A stretch of 64,000 nucleotides of DNA from UBA1172 sp049889655 (lineage in GTDB: Bacteria > Pseudomonadota > Alphaproteobacteria > Puniceispirillales > UBA1172): positions 1 to 64,000 of the forward strand of contig JBMHCY010000003.1 of assembly GCA_049889655.1 (NCBI GenBank), written 5' to 3'. This document shows positions 43,760-53,344 of the stretch, one piece after another. The notes below the pieces were generated by a model. That model worked only from the letters and a program-made list of their open reading frames with translations, ran no database searches and was not told where the DNA came from. Position 1 is the stretch's first letter, and each line of letters starts with the position of its first letter. Made by a program: the position numbers and the translations under genes.

Positions 43760-45055
43760 ATGGCAAACAGCCCTGACAGAGGTGTGCGCGGCCTTCCCGG
43801 CGGCAAACCGAAATATTCGGCGTTCTCGCTCGCCCGCAACGCCGGATCGTACCATCAGAACTGGCAGCGTGCCTGGCGCGCGCCGGACCCGAAACCGGAA
43901 TATGATGCCGTCATCGTCGGTGGCGGTGGCCATGGCCTCGCAACAGCGTATTATCTGGCCGCTGTCCACGGCATGACGAATATTGCTGTCGTGGAAAAGG
44001 GCTGGCTTGGCGGCGGTAACACCGGCCGCAACACGACCATCATCCGGTCGAATTATATGTGGGATGAAAGCGCGGCGATCTATGACCATGCCCTGAAACT
44101 CTGGGAAGGACTGGCCCAGGATATCAACTTCAACATCATGTTCAGCCAGCGCGGCGTTCTGACCATCGCCCATAGCGAACACGAATTGAGAGAAATGTCC
44201 CGGCGGGTGCACGCGATCCGGCTCAACGGCATCGACAGTGAGGTGCTCGGCCCGGACGCGATCAAGAAGTTTGTCCCGACCATCAATATCGACCAGTCGA
44301 TCCGCTATCCGGTCATGGGCGGCTTCCTGCAAAAGCGTGGCGGGACAGCCCGCCATGACGCGGTTGCCTGGGGCTATGCCCGGGCGGCGGATGATCTGGG
44401 TGTCGATATCATCCAGAATTGCGAGGTCACCGGGCTGCGCCGTAAGGGCAGCACCATCGAGGGTGTCGAAACCACCCGTGGCTTCATCAAGACCCCGAAG
44501 GTCGGCTGTGTTGTTGCCGGGCACTGCTCCGTGCTTGCCGCCATGGCCGGGATCCGGCTGCCGATTGCCAGCCGCCCGCTGCAGGCCCTCGTCTCAGAGC
44601 CAATCAAGCCGATTCTCGATACCGTCATCATGTCAAACGCGGTGCATATGTATATCAGCCAGTCCGACAAGGGGGAAATGGTCCTCGGTGCCGGTGTCGA
44701 CAAATACAATTCCTATGCCCAGCGCGGCTCCTTCCCCGTACCGGAACACATGATCGCCGCGGCGGTCGAGTTGTTCCCGGTGCTCTCGCGGCTGCGGATG
44801 CTGCGCCACTGGGGCGGTATCGTGGACACCTGCCCCGATGCCTCACCGATTCTTTCAAAGACCGATGTCGAGGGGCTCTATTTCAATTGCGGCTGGGGGA
44901 CAGGCGGGTTCAAGGCAACCCCGGGTTCCGGCCATGTGTTCGCCGATCTGATCGCCAATGACCGGCCGAACACCATTGCCGCGCCCTATTCATTGAAACG
45001 TTTTGAAACCGGCCTGCTGATCGATGAACACGGCGCTGCCGGCGTGGCCCATTAA
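43760..45055 (+). CDS. soxB: Sarcosine oxidase beta subunit
   Basis: SoxB is the catalytic flavin subunit of the heterotetrameric sarcosine oxidase, which turns sarcosine, oxygen and tetrahydrofolate into glycine, hydrogen peroxide and methylene-THF. The 431-aa protein has the FAD-binding motif GGGGHG (54-59), VVEKGWLGGGNTGRNTT and GGTARHDAVAWG, where His199 corresponds to the usual covalent FMN site. A GAGGTG site supports the start. It opens the run soxB-soxD-soxA-soxG. No glyA, folD or purU accompanies the operon here, unlike in many other bacteria. Confidence 0.96.
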   Translation: MANSPDRGVRGLPGGKPKYSAFSLARNAGSYHQNWQRAWRAPDPKPEYDAVIVGGGGHGLATAYYLAAVHGMTNIAVVEKGWLGGGNTGRNTTIIRSNYMWDESAAIYDHALKLWEGLAQDINFNIMFSQRGVLTIAHSEHELREMSRRVHAIRLNGIDSEVLGPDAIKKFVPTINIDQSIRYPVMGGFLQKRGGTARHDAVAWGYARAADDLGVDIIQNCEVTGLRRKGSTIEGVETTRGFIKTPKVGCVVAGHCSVLAAMAGIRLPIASRPLQALVSEPIKPILDTVIMSNAVHMYISQSDKGEMVLGAGVDKYNSYAQRGSFPVPEHMIAAAVELFPVLSRLRMLRHWGGIVDTCPDASPILSKTDVEGLYFNCGWGTGGFKATPGSGHVFADLIANDRPNTIAAPYSLKRFETGLLIDEHGAAGVAH

Positions 45056-45087
45056 CGGCCACGGCATCATCTGACGGAGAGTTGACC

Positions 45088-45450
45088 ATGCTGTTGATCC
45101 CCTGCCCTCACTGCGGTGACCGAGACGAGCTGGAATTCAGCTGCGGCGGCGAGGCCCATATCGCCCGGCCACTGGCTGAAAACACCATTAGCGATGCTGA
45201 ATTTGCGGAATACCTGTTCCTGCGCGACAACCCCAAGGGGGTGTTCCTCGAACGCTGGCAGCACGCTGCCGGTTGCCGCCGCTGGTTCAACATGGCCCGC
45301 GATACGGTCAGCCATGAGATCATCGAGGTCTATGCCATGGGCGAGACCCCGAAAACGGAAGCGGCAAAAGCCGCCCATGCCGCCAACTGGAGACGCCAGA
45401 GCCCGGCTGAAGCCGCGGCCAAACCTGCTGCAAAGGGGCGCAAGTCATGA
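45088..45450 (+). CDS. soxD: Sarcosine oxidase delta subunit
   Basis: The 120-aa delta subunit binds zinc and stabilises the complex. The family pattern is clear: LLIPCPHCGDRDELEFSCGGEAHIARP, YLFLRDNPKGVFLERWQHAAGCRRWFN and RDTVSHEI. The C-terminal 25 residues are Ala/Lys-rich. ATG 45088 is preferred to a TTG two codons upstream. Its last codons overlap the start of soxA by 4 bp, so translation is coupled. Confidence 0.95.
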   Translation: MLLIPCPHCGDRDELEFSCGGEAHIARPLAENTISDAEFAEYLFLRDNPKGVFLERWQHAAGCRRWFNMARDTVSHEIIEVYAMGETPKTEAAKAAHAANWRRQSPAEAAAKPAAKGRKS

Positions 45451-48400
45451 TGAGCCGTTCTTCCCGCAAAGCCCAGACCATGCGCCTGGCCGAAGGCGGC
45501 CGTGTCGACCGGTCGAAGCCGGTCACGTTCTCTTTTGATGGCCGCCAGTTCACCGGTTATGAAGGCGATACCCTCGCCTCGGCCCTGCTCGCCAACAATG
45601 TCCATCTGGTCGGACGCAGTTTCAAATACCACCGCCCCCGGGGCATTCTGAGCAGCGGCAGCGAAGAACCGAACGCCCTGATCCGGCTTGGTGAAGGCGC
45701 CCGGGTTGAGCCCAATCTCCGTGCCACCCAGATTGAGATGGTTGACGGTCTCGTGAGCGAAAGCCAGAACCGCTGGCCTTCCCTGACCTTTGATGTCGGT
45801 GCTGTCAATTCGCTGTTGCAGCGGTTCTTCCCGGCGGGTTTCTATTACAAGACCTTCATGTGGCCGGCAGCCTTCTGGACATCGGTCTATGAGCCGGTGA
45901 TCCGCAACGCGGCCGGGCTCGGCAAGGTGGCCGATGATCACAATGATCCCGACCGCTATGAGAAAACCCACGCCCACTGTGACGTGCTGATCGCCGGGGG
46001 CGGGGCTGCCGGGATCATGGCAGCACTTTCCGCAGGGGCCAGCGGGGCCCGGGTCATTCTTGCTGATGAGCAGCAGGAAATGGGGGGCTGGCTGCTTTCG
46101 GAAACAGATACAGCCATTGACGGCAAACCGGCCGATGCCTGGATCGCCGATGCCCTCGCCCAGCTTGCAGCGATGGACAATGTCACCCTGCTGCCGCGGA
46201 CCACTGTTTTCGCCTATATGGATCACAACTACCTGACTCTGGCCGAACGGGTCACCGATCACCTTGCTGACAATCCGGCACATTTGCCGCGCCAGCGGAT
46301 CTGGAAGGTCCGCGCCCGTGAGGTCGTGCTGGCTCAGGGCAACCACGAACGTCCGGTTGTCTTTGGCGGCAATGATCTGCCCGGGGTGATGCTCGCCGGG
46401 GCAGTGCGGTCCTATATCAACCGCTACGGGGTGATGCCCGGGCGGCGCGGGGTTGTTGTGACAGCCCATGATGATGCCTACCGGACAGCCTTTGCCATGG
46501 CAGATGCCGGGATTTATGTGCGGGCGATTGTCGATATGCGCCCGGCCCCGGCCTCGGCCCTTGTGGCCGAAGCCATGCGCCGCCAGATCCCGGTGCATAC
46601 GAGCCATGCCGTGATTGCTGCCGAAGGCACCCGCCATGTCGGCCGCATCAAAATCGCCCGGATCAACACCGATACTGCCGCAATCGAGGGGGATACCTCC
46701 TATATCGATTGTGATCTGGTGGCGATGTCCGCCGGGTTCACGCCGGTTGTCAACCTGCACAGCCAGGCCCGGGGCAAACTGCGTTGGGATGATCGCCAGC
46801 TCTGTTTCGTGCCCGATACCTATCACGAACGGGCACGCTCTGCCGGGGCGTGCAACGGTGTTTTTGATCTGCGTGATGTCATGGCCGAGGCTGCCGCTGC
46901 CGGTGCTGCCGCTGCCGAAGCCGCCGGCCACAAGGCCACTGCCGCCACGCTGCCGACGGTTGATGCCCCGATCCAGGATTACCAGCCGGTCGATCTGTGG
47001 AAGGTTGCCAGTGATGCGAGCCCCGGGGCCGGGCCGAAAGCCTTTATTGATTTCCAGAACGATGTGACGGCCAGTGATATCAAACTGGCTGTCCGCGAAG
47101 GCTATCAGTCTGTTGAGCATGTCAAACGCTACACCACCAACGGCATGGCCACCGATCAGGGCAAGACATCGAACATCAATGCCCTCGGGATCATCGCCGA
47201 CCAGCTCGATAACAGTATCCCCAATGTCGGGACAACGACCTTCCGGCTTCCCTACACGCCGACCTCGCTGGGGGCAATTGCCGGGCGTGATATCAAGGGT
47301 CTGTTTGATCCCGAACGCCTGACACGGATGGATGAATGGCACCGTGCCGCCGGTGCAACTTTCGAGCATGTCGGCCAGTGGATGCGGGCCTGGTATTACC
47401 CGAAAGACGGCGAGAGCATGGCTGATGCGGTCAACCGTGAAGTTAAGGCCGCCCGCACCCATGCCGGTATCCTTGATGCGTCGACCCTCGGCAAGATCGA
47501 TATCCGGGGCCGTGATGCGGCCGAGTTTCTCAACCGTGTCTATACCAATGCCTGGCTGAAACTGCCGGTGGGGCGCTGCCGCTACGGGCTGATGCTGAAA
47601 GATGACGGCATGGTGATGGATGATGGTGTCACCACCCGGCTGGGCGAAAACCATTTTCACATGACAACCACCACCGGCGGCGCTGCCCGGGTGCTGGACT
47701 GGCTCGAAGAATGGCACCAGACCGAATGGCCCGATCTTGAAGTCTACATGACCAGCGTGACCGAACAGTGGTCAGTGGCGACTGTTTCCGGGCCCAACGC
47801 CCGGGCGATCCTGGAAAAGGCCGGGTGCTCGATCCCGCTCAACGATGAATCGTTCCCGTTCATGTCCTGCCGTGACGGCACCCTCAATGGCCTGCCAGTG
47901 CGGATTTTCCGCATCTCCTTTACCGGTGAGCTGAGTTTTGAGATCAACACCCCGGCACGGCTTGGCCTCGCCATGTGGAAGAACCTGATCGCCGCTGGTG
48001 AGGAATACGGGCTGACGCCTTACGGCACCGAGGCCATGCACGTGTTGCGGGCCGAAAAGGGCTTTATCATTGTCGGCCAGGAAACCGATGGCACAGTGAC
48101 CCCGCATGATCTCGGCATGGACTGGATTGTCTCCCAGAAAAAGCCTGATTTCGTCGGCAAAAGGGCCCTCGAGCGACACAGCATGGGCTTTGATAACCGC
48201 AAACAGCTGGTGGGGCTCATCACCGATGATCCGAAAGCGGTCATCCCCGAAGGGGCGCACGCTGTGCTTGACCCGAACCAGCCGATGCCCATGGAAATGC
48301 TGGGGCAGGTCACGTCATCGTATTATTCGCCCAATCTCGGCCATTCGATCGCCATGGCACTGCTTAAGGGCGGTCATGCCATGAAGGGCGAAACCGTCTG

Positions 48401-48491
48401 GTTCCCGATGATCGACGGCCGCGACCCGATCAAGGCGACAATCACAGACACGGTCTTTTTTGACCCGAAAGGAGAACGGATCAATGGCTAG
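45447..48491 (+). CDS. soxA: Sarcosine oxidase alpha subunit
   Basis: The 1014-aa alpha subunit holds NAD and folate sites. Domains in order are an N-terminal ferredoxin-like Fer2_4 fold without cluster cysteines (about 15-105, with GYEGDTLASALLANN), a Rossmann-type NAD-binding domain (LIAGGGAAGIMAALSAGASGA near 175), a second nucleotide-binding half, and from about 620 to the end a GcvT-like aminomethyltransferase fold that binds tetrahydrofolate. It overlaps soxD by 4 bp and soxG by 8 bp. Length and order match the classical soxBDAG enzyme. Confidence 0.96.
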   Translation: MMSRSSRKAQTMRLAEGGRVDRSKPVTFSFDGRQFTGYEGDTLASALLANNVHLVGRSFKYHRPRGILSSGSEEPNALIRLGEGARVEPNLRATQIEMVDGLVSESQNRWPSLTFDVGAVNSLLQRFFPAGFYYKTFMWPAAFWTSVYEPVIRNAAGLGKVADDHNDPDRYEKTHAHCDVLIAGGGAAGIMAALSAGASGARVILADEQQEMGGWLLSETDTAIDGKPADAWIADALAQLAAMDNVTLLPRTTVFAYMDHNYLTLAERVTDHLADNPAHLPRQRIWKVRAREVVLAQGNHERPVVFGGNDLPGVMLAGAVRSYINRYGVMPGRRGVVVTAHDDAYRTAFAMADAGIYVRAIVDMRPAPASALVAEAMRRQIPVHTSHAVIAAEGTRHVGRIKIARINTDTAAIEGDTSYIDCDLVAMSAGFTPVVNLHSQARGKLRWDDRQLCFVPDTYHERARSAGACNGVFDLRDVMAEAAAAGAAAAEAAGHKATAATLPTVDAPIQDYQPVDLWKVASDASPGAGPKAFIDFQNDVTASDIKLAVREGYQSVEHVKRYTTNGMATDQGKTSNINALGIIADQLDNSIPNVGTTTFRLPYTPTSLGAIAGRDIKGLFDPERLTRMDEWHRAAGATFEHVGQWMRAWYYPKDGESMADAVNREVKAARTHAGILDASTLGKIDIRGRDAAEFLNRVYTNAWLKLPVGRCRYGLMLKDDGMVMDDGVTTRLGENHFHMTTTTGGAARVLDWLEEWHQTEWPDLEVYMTSVTEQWSVATVSGPNARAILEKAGCSIPLNDESFPFMSCRDGTLNGLPVRIFRISFTGELSFEINTPARLGLAMWKNLIAAGEEYGLTPYGTEAMHVLRAEKGFIIVGQETDGTVTPHDLGMDWIVSQKKPDFVGKRALERHSMGFDNRKQLVGLITDDPKAVIPEGAHAVLDPNQPMPMEMLGQVTSSYYSPNLGHSIAMALLKGGHAMKGETVWFPMIDGRDPIKATITDTVFFDPKGERING

Positions 48492-49095
48492 CCTGAGAAC
48501 CATTCCTGGTAAATCGCCGCTCGATCGTGTTGCCGCCAGCAGCAGCCCGCAGCCGGAAGGCTCGCGCGGGGTTGTCGTGTTGAAAGACCTTGGCCTGTCG
48601 GACAAGATCAACCTCCGCTGTCAGGCTGACAATCGTATCATCGCCGAAGGGCTGAAGCAGGTTGTCGGCTCGGTGCTGCCCACCGAAGCCCACCGGTTCA
48701 ACGCCTCCGGGCTGCGCTCGGTTGTCTGGTGCGGGCCTGATGAATGGCTGGTGCTGGCCGAAGACGGGACAGCCGAAACAATCATGGCGGCGCTTGACGT
48801 ACCCGAAGCCGGGCACGTTGCGGTGACCAATGTCAGCGATGCGCTCGGTGGGCTCATTCTTGCGGGCCCCCATGCCCGTGATGTGCTGGCCAAGCATTGC
48901 GCGCTGGATTTCCACCCCGATGCCTTCACCCCCGGGATGGCGCAGCAATCCCTGCTCTCCCATGCCGGGGTCAATATCCTCTGCCGTGGTGAAGATGAGT
49001 TCCTGATCATCGGGCGGTCGAGCTTCATGCCCTATATCGCCAGCCTGATGATGGATGCCGCCATCGAATACGGCTACGACTACACCCCTGTCTGA
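48484..49095 (+). CDS. soxG: Sarcosine oxidase gamma subunit
   Basis: The 203-aa gamma subunit contacts the alpha subunit. Family marks include VVWCGPDEWLVLAEDG, VTNVSDALGGLILAGPHARDVLAKHCALDFHP and NILCRGEDEFLIIGRSSF. The ATG at 48484 lies inside the last codons of soxA with GGAGAACGG upstream. It closes the operon and is followed by a bidirectional terminator. Confidence 0.93.
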   Translation: MASLRTIPGKSPLDRVAASSSPQPEGSRGVVVLKDLGLSDKINLRCQADNRIIAEGLKQVVGSVLPTEAHRFNASGLRSVVWCGPDEWLVLAEDGTAETIMAALDVPEAGHVAVTNVSDALGGLILAGPHARDVLAKHCALDFHPDAFTPGMAQQSLLSHAGVNILCRGEDEFLIIGRSSFMPYIASLMMDAAIEYGYDYTPV

Positions 49096-49118
49096 ACAAG
49101 CCGAAAACGGGATCAAAA

Positions 49119-49145
49119 AAACCGGGGTAAGCCCCGGTTTTTCTT
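49119..49145. terminator. Bidirectional intrinsic terminator between soxG and the mttB-like gene
   Basis: AAACCGGGG (49119-49127) and CCCCGGTTT (49132-49140) form a perfect 9-bp stem with loop TAAG. It is followed by TTCTTT on the plus strand and a run of A (T on the minus strand) on the other side. It lies between two converging genes whose stops are at 49095 and 49153, so it serves both strands. Confidence 0.9.
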
Positions 49146-49152
49146 TGGTTGA

Positions 49153-50703
49153 TCAGAATTCCGCGTTGGGGAGTTCTTCCATACGCTTGGCCTTGTAGGC
49201 GAGCAGAGCCTCATCAATCGCCGGGTCGAGCGACGGGGCTTCGTATTCGGCCAGCATCTGCCGGGCCTTGTTTTCAGCACGCTGGGCACTCTCAACAGCC
49301 CCTTCTGAACTCCACTGCTCGAAGGTAGTGTTATCAGCCATTTCAGAACGCCAGAACGCATCCTCGAAATTCGCCTGGGTGTGGCTTGACCCGAGAAAAT
49401 GTTTGCCCGGGCCAATCTCGCGCAGGGCTTCCATGGCCTGGCCGTTTTCGCTGACATCCACCCCGGCGACCATGCGATCCATCATGGTCAGCTGGTCGGC
49501 ATCAAGAACGATCTTGCGGTAATCGCTGACAAGCCCGCCTTCCATCCAGCCAGCGGCGTGGAGGACGAAGTTCACCCCGCCAAGGACAGTCGGCAGAATG
49601 GTGTTGGCGGATTCATAGGCGGCCTGGGCATCGACAGTCTTGGCCGCGGTGAGCGAGCCACCGGAACGGAACGGCACGCCGAGGCGGCGGGCCAGTTTCG
49701 CACAGCCATAGAGCACTTTTGCCGGCTCCGGTGTGCCGAAGGTCGGGGCGCCTGTCTGCATCGACATCGATGAGGCAAAAGACCCGAAGACAACCGGCGT
49801 GCCCGGGTTGACCAGCTGGGCAAAGGCAATGCCGCTCATCGCTTCGGCAAGCGTCTGGGCCAGCGTTCCGGCAACGGAAACAGGTGACATCGCCCCCGCC
49901 AGAATGAACGGGGCGGTGATCACCGCCTGGCCGGCACGGGCATAGGCCTTGAGCGCCCCGAGCATGGTTTCATCCCAGGTCATCGGCGAGTTGGCGTTGA
50001 TCAGGCTGATCATCACGCAGTTGCTGTTGACGAAATCCTCTCCAAACAGAATCTTCGACATGGCAATGCTGTCCTCGGCCCGCTCAGCAGAGGTGACCGA
50101 CCCCATATAGGCCTTGTCGGAATATTTCATGTGCGTGTACAGCATCTCAAGGTGACGCTTCGGGACCGGCAGATCGACAGGCTCACAGACTGTGCCGCCG
50201 GAATGGTGCAACCCCGGATGCATATAGGCGATTTTGACGATATTGCGGAAATCCTCGATCGTCGCATAGCGGCGCTCACCGTCAAGATCACGGATGAAGG
50301 GCGGGCCGTATACCGGGGCAAAAACCGTGTTATTGCCGCCGATCTGGACTGACCGTTCAGAATTGCGGGCGTGCTGGGTGAACTCGGCAGGCGCAGTCTT
50401 GCACAGCTCACGGCACATCCCCCGGGGGAAGCGCACGCGCTCACCGTCAATATCCGCCCCGGCATCTTTCAGGATGGCAAGAGCTTCGGGATCATCCTTA
50501 AAATCAATGCCGATTTCCTCAAGGATCTGCTCGGCATTGTTTTCAATGATTTCCGCCCCTTCATCCGACAGCACATCAAAAGGCGCGATGCCGCGGGTGA
50601 TATAGGGTTTGGAAGCAGCACCGGCAGCGGCACGCGTGGCGCGACGGGCATCACGGCCACCACCGCGGCGGGAACGACGTTCGGTTTCAGCAGGTTGAGA
50701 CAT
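49153..50703 (-). CDS. Trimethylamine methyltransferase (MttB) family protein, non-pyrrolysine
   Basis: The 516-aa protein belongs to the MttB superfamily of corrinoid-dependent methyltransferases with a TIM-barrel fold. Marks are a basic Arg/Gly-rich N-terminus, ILEEIGIDFKDDPEALAILKDAGAD, FAPVYGPPFIRDLDGERRYAT, SLINANSPMTWDETMLGALKAYARAGQ and GSLTAAKTVDAQAAYES. The frame has no internal amber codon, so it lacks pyrrolysine and should not use trimethylamine like archaeal MttB; related proteins act on glycine betaine, proline betaine, carnitine or similar. No corrinoid-binding partner (MttC-like) or activase is present in the window. It sits 32 bp downstream of the dimethylglycine-dehydrogenase-like gene, so demethylation of a quaternary amine is the likely role; the exact substrate is unknown. 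Confidence 0.85.
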   Translation of the reverse strand: MSQPAETERRSRRGGGRDARRATRAAAGAASKPYITRGIAPFDVLSDEGAEIIENNAEQILEEIGIDFKDDPEALAILKDAGADIDGERVRFPRGMCRELCKTAPAEFTQHARNSERSVQIGGNNTVFAPVYGPPFIRDLDGERRYATIEDFRNIVKIAYMHPGLHHSGGTVCEPVDLPVPKRHLEMLYTHMKYSDKAYMGSVTSAERAEDSIAMSKILFGEDFVNSNCVMISLINANSPMTWDETMLGALKAYARAGQAVITAPFILAGAMSPVSVAGTLAQTLAEAMSGIAFAQLVNPGTPVVFGSFASSMSMQTGAPTFGTPEPAKVLYGCAKLARRLGVPFRSGGSLTAAKTVDAQAAYESANTILPTVLGGVNFVLHAAGWMEGGLVSDYRKIVLDADQLTMMDRMVAGVDVSENGQAMEALREIGPGKHFLGSSHTQANFEDAFWRSEMADNTTFEQWSSEGAVESAQRAENKARQMLAEYEAPSLDPAIDEALLAYKAKRMEELPNAEF

Positions 50704-50735
50704 CAGTGTAATCCTCAGATTATGGCCTGAACGGA

Positions 50736-53174
50736 TCAGGCGCGGAGACGGGTGTTTTCAGGGTCAAACGGACTTTCTTCAATCACCACGGCAGCATGAC
50801 GCTTGCCGAGGATATCAATCTCGAGTGTGGTGCCGACCTCATCCAGGCCGGGCCTGACCATGGCCATGGCCAGGGATTTGCCCAGGCGGAAGCCATAATT
50901 GCCGGACGTCGCCCGGCCGACCAGTTCACCATCACGATAGATCGGGTTGCCGCCGATAGCATCGGCATCATCGGCATCAAGAACTTCAAGCGTCACCAGA
51001 CTGTTGGCAAAGCCCTGCTGCTGCCAGGCGACGAGATTATCACGGCCGATGAAATCACCCTTGTTGGGGTGAACGAACCGCTCAAGATGCGATTCGAGGG
51101 CTGCATATTCGATCGACAGTTCAGTGCCGACCATGCGATAGGATTTTTCGATCCGCATACAATCCATGGCCCTGATCCCGAACGGCTTGATCCCGAGATC
51201 AGCACCGGCTTCCATGAGGGCATCGAAAATATGGTTCTGGTATTCGATAGGGTGATGCAGCTCCCAGCCCAGTTCACCGACAAAGTTCACCCGTGCGGCA
51301 AGGCTCGGCGCATGACCGACATTGATCCACTGTGCCGACAGCCAGGGGAAGGCTTCGTTGGAAAAATCAGTGCGGCGGGAAACCCGCTGCATCAGGTCGC
51401 GGGCTTTCGGCCCGGCCACCACCAGCACCCCGAAAGCGTTGGTAATGTTGCTGAACTGCACCGAGCCGTCATCCGGCATATGCTTGACGATCCAGTCATG
51501 GTCAACACGCTGCAGCGCACCGGCAGAAACCACATAGAAACTGGAGTCATTCTCTCGGATGATGGTGAATTCCGAATGGACACCGCCCGAAGGGGCCAGT
51601 GCGTGGCAGAGATTGACCCGGCCGATCTTCTTCGGCACCCGGTTGGCGATCAGACGATCGAGGAAGGCTTCGGCCCCGGGGCCGGAGATCCGCGCCTTGG
51701 CAAAGGCCGACATATCGAGAACACCGACATTTTCGGTGGTGTTGCGCACCTCGTTGCCAACATGTTCAAACCAGTTTGAGCGGCGGAAAGACCAATGGTC
51801 TTCCTGCGGCGTGCCTTCCGGGGCGAACCAGTTGGCCCGCTCCCAGCCGAATTTCTGGCCGAAGACAGCACCGAGGGATTTCAGCCTGTCATAGCAGGGG
51901 GCTGTCCGCAGCGGGCGGGCGGCCTCACGTTCTTCATCGGGAAAGTGAACGGTGAAGACATTGGCATAGGCTTCCTCGTTCTTTTCGATCAGATAACTTT
52001 CCGTGGCGTAGGAGCCATAGCGGCGGGGGTCGACACCGGTCATATCGATGGTCGGCTCACCTTCCACCATCCATTCCGCCAGCTGCCAGCCTGCCCCGCC
52101 AGCGGCGGTGACACCGAAGGAATGGCCTTCCGACAGCCAGAAGTTTTTCAGCCCCGGGGCCGGACCGATGATCGGGTTGCCGTCAGGCGTATAGGCGATC
52201 GCCCCGTTATAGACTTTCTTGACCCCGACTTCACCAAACACCGGCACACGGAACATGGCGCTTTCGATATGGGTTTCGATCCGTTCCAGGTCTTCCTGGA
52301 AGAGCTCGTATTCGCTGTCATCGCTGGGGCCGTCAACATAACAGGCCGGGGCGCCGTGCTCATACGGCCCGAGAATGAGACCGCCGGCTTCCTCACGCAT
52401 ATACCAGCCGTTGTCGGAATCGCGCAGAACGCCCATTTCCGGCTCACCCGCGGCATGGCGTGCCTTGATCTCGGGATGCGGCTCGGTGACGATATACTGG
52501 TGTTCAACGGGGATCACCGGAATATCGAGCCCGACCATGGCCCCGGTCTTACGGGCGAAATTCCCGGTACAGGAGACCACGTGCTCACAGGTGATGACGC
52601 CCTTGTCGGTGGTGATCTCCCACTCGCCGGTTTCGGTCCGGCGGATCGACAACACCGTGGTGTTGCGATGAATGGTGGCGCCGCGGTCACGTGCGCCCTT
52701 GGCCATGGCCTGAGTGAGGTCTGCCGGCTGGATATAGCCGTCACCCGGATGCTGGATCGCCCCGATCAGCCCTTCGGTGTTGCAGAGCGGCCAGATTTCC
52801 TTGACCTGTTCCGGGGTGAGGCGGTTGACTTCAACCCCGATGGTCTCAGCCACCCCGGCATACTGCATATATTCATCCCAGCGGTCCGGCTGCGAGGCAA
52901 GACGGATGTTGGAGACATTGCGGAAGCCGACATCCATGCCGGTTTCCTGTTGCAGTTCCTGATAGAATTTGACGGAATATTTGTGCACCTGGCCGACAGA
53001 GTAGGACATATTGAAAAGCGGCAACAGGCCTGCAGCGTGCCAGGTCGACCCCGAGGTCAACTCCTTGCGTTCCAGCAGAACACTATCGGTCCAGCCTTTC
53101 TTCGCCAGGTGATAGAGCATGGAAACGCCAACAACACCGCCACCAATAACAACTGCACGCGCATGTGATTTCAT
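50736..53174 (-). CDS. Dimethylglycine/sarcosine dehydrogenase-like FAD protein with GcvT domain
   Basis: The 812-aa protein has the two-part layout of dimethylglycine and sarcosine dehydrogenases. The N-terminal DAO-type FAD domain (about 1-390) has GGGVVG at 11-16 and SGSTWHAAGL with His46 at the usual covalent FAD site; the C-terminal GcvT-type folate domain (about 430-810) has MDCMRIEKSYRMVGTELSIEY and NKGDFIGRDNL. It would oxidise dimethylglycine to sarcosine, or sarcosine to glycine, passing the methyl to tetrahydrofolate. Because soxBDAG next door already handles sarcosine, dimethylglycine is the more likely substrate. It leads a two-gene run with the mttB-like gene. Confidence 0.88.
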   Translation of the reverse strand: MKSHARAVVIGGGVVGVSMLYHLAKKGWTDSVLLERKELTSGSTWHAAGLLPLFNMSYSVGQVHKYSVKFYQELQQETGMDVGFRNVSNIRLASQPDRWDEYMQYAGVAETIGVEVNRLTPEQVKEIWPLCNTEGLIGAIQHPGDGYIQPADLTQAMAKGARDRGATIHRNTTVLSIRRTETGEWEITTDKGVITCEHVVSCTGNFARKTGAMVGLDIPVIPVEHQYIVTEPHPEIKARHAAGEPEMGVLRDSDNGWYMREEAGGLILGPYEHGAPACYVDGPSDDSEYELFQEDLERIETHIESAMFRVPVFGEVGVKKVYNGAIAYTPDGNPIIGPAPGLKNFWLSEGHSFGVTAAGGAGWQLAEWMVEGEPTIDMTGVDPRRYGSYATESYLIEKNEEAYANVFTVHFPDEEREAARPLRTAPCYDRLKSLGAVFGQKFGWERANWFAPEGTPQEDHWSFRRSNWFEHVGNEVRNTTENVGVLDMSAFAKARISGPGAEAFLDRLIANRVPKKIGRVNLCHALAPSGGVHSEFTIIRENDSSFYVVSAGALQRVDHDWIVKHMPDDGSVQFSNITNAFGVLVVAGPKARDLMQRVSRRTDFSNEAFPWLSAQWINVGHAPSLAARVNFVGELGWELHHPIEYQNHIFDALMEAGADLGIKPFGIRAMDCMRIEKSYRMVGTELSIEYAALESHLERFVHPNKGDFIGRDNLVAWQQQGFANSLVTLEVLDADDADAIGGNPIYRDGELVGRATSGNYGFRLGKSLAMAMVRPGLDEVGTTLEIDILGKRHAAVVIEESPFDPENTRLRA

Positions 53175-53344
53175 CGCTTTGATCCTCCTCAGAGCCTTCG
53201 ATCTGTCATAAAAGGCAGGGCTGACCCGTTCACTTCGTGGTCAAGCACATCAATGACTATTTTATCGGGTCAAAGGGCCAAAACCGTCCATCAAACGACC
53301 AATTCATGCCCAAAAGTGAAAAACCGGTCATCTCAATGACGGGA

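Noticed and set aside
45330..47717. Long open frame on the minus strand opposite soxA
   Set aside because: 795 codons with no recognisable domain, fully antisense to soxD/soxA, which have strong family matches. Low-stop antisense frames are expected at this GC content.
49153..50703. Pyrrolysine-containing MttB
   Set aside because: The frame is continuous with no in-frame TAG, and no pyrrolysine genes are visible.
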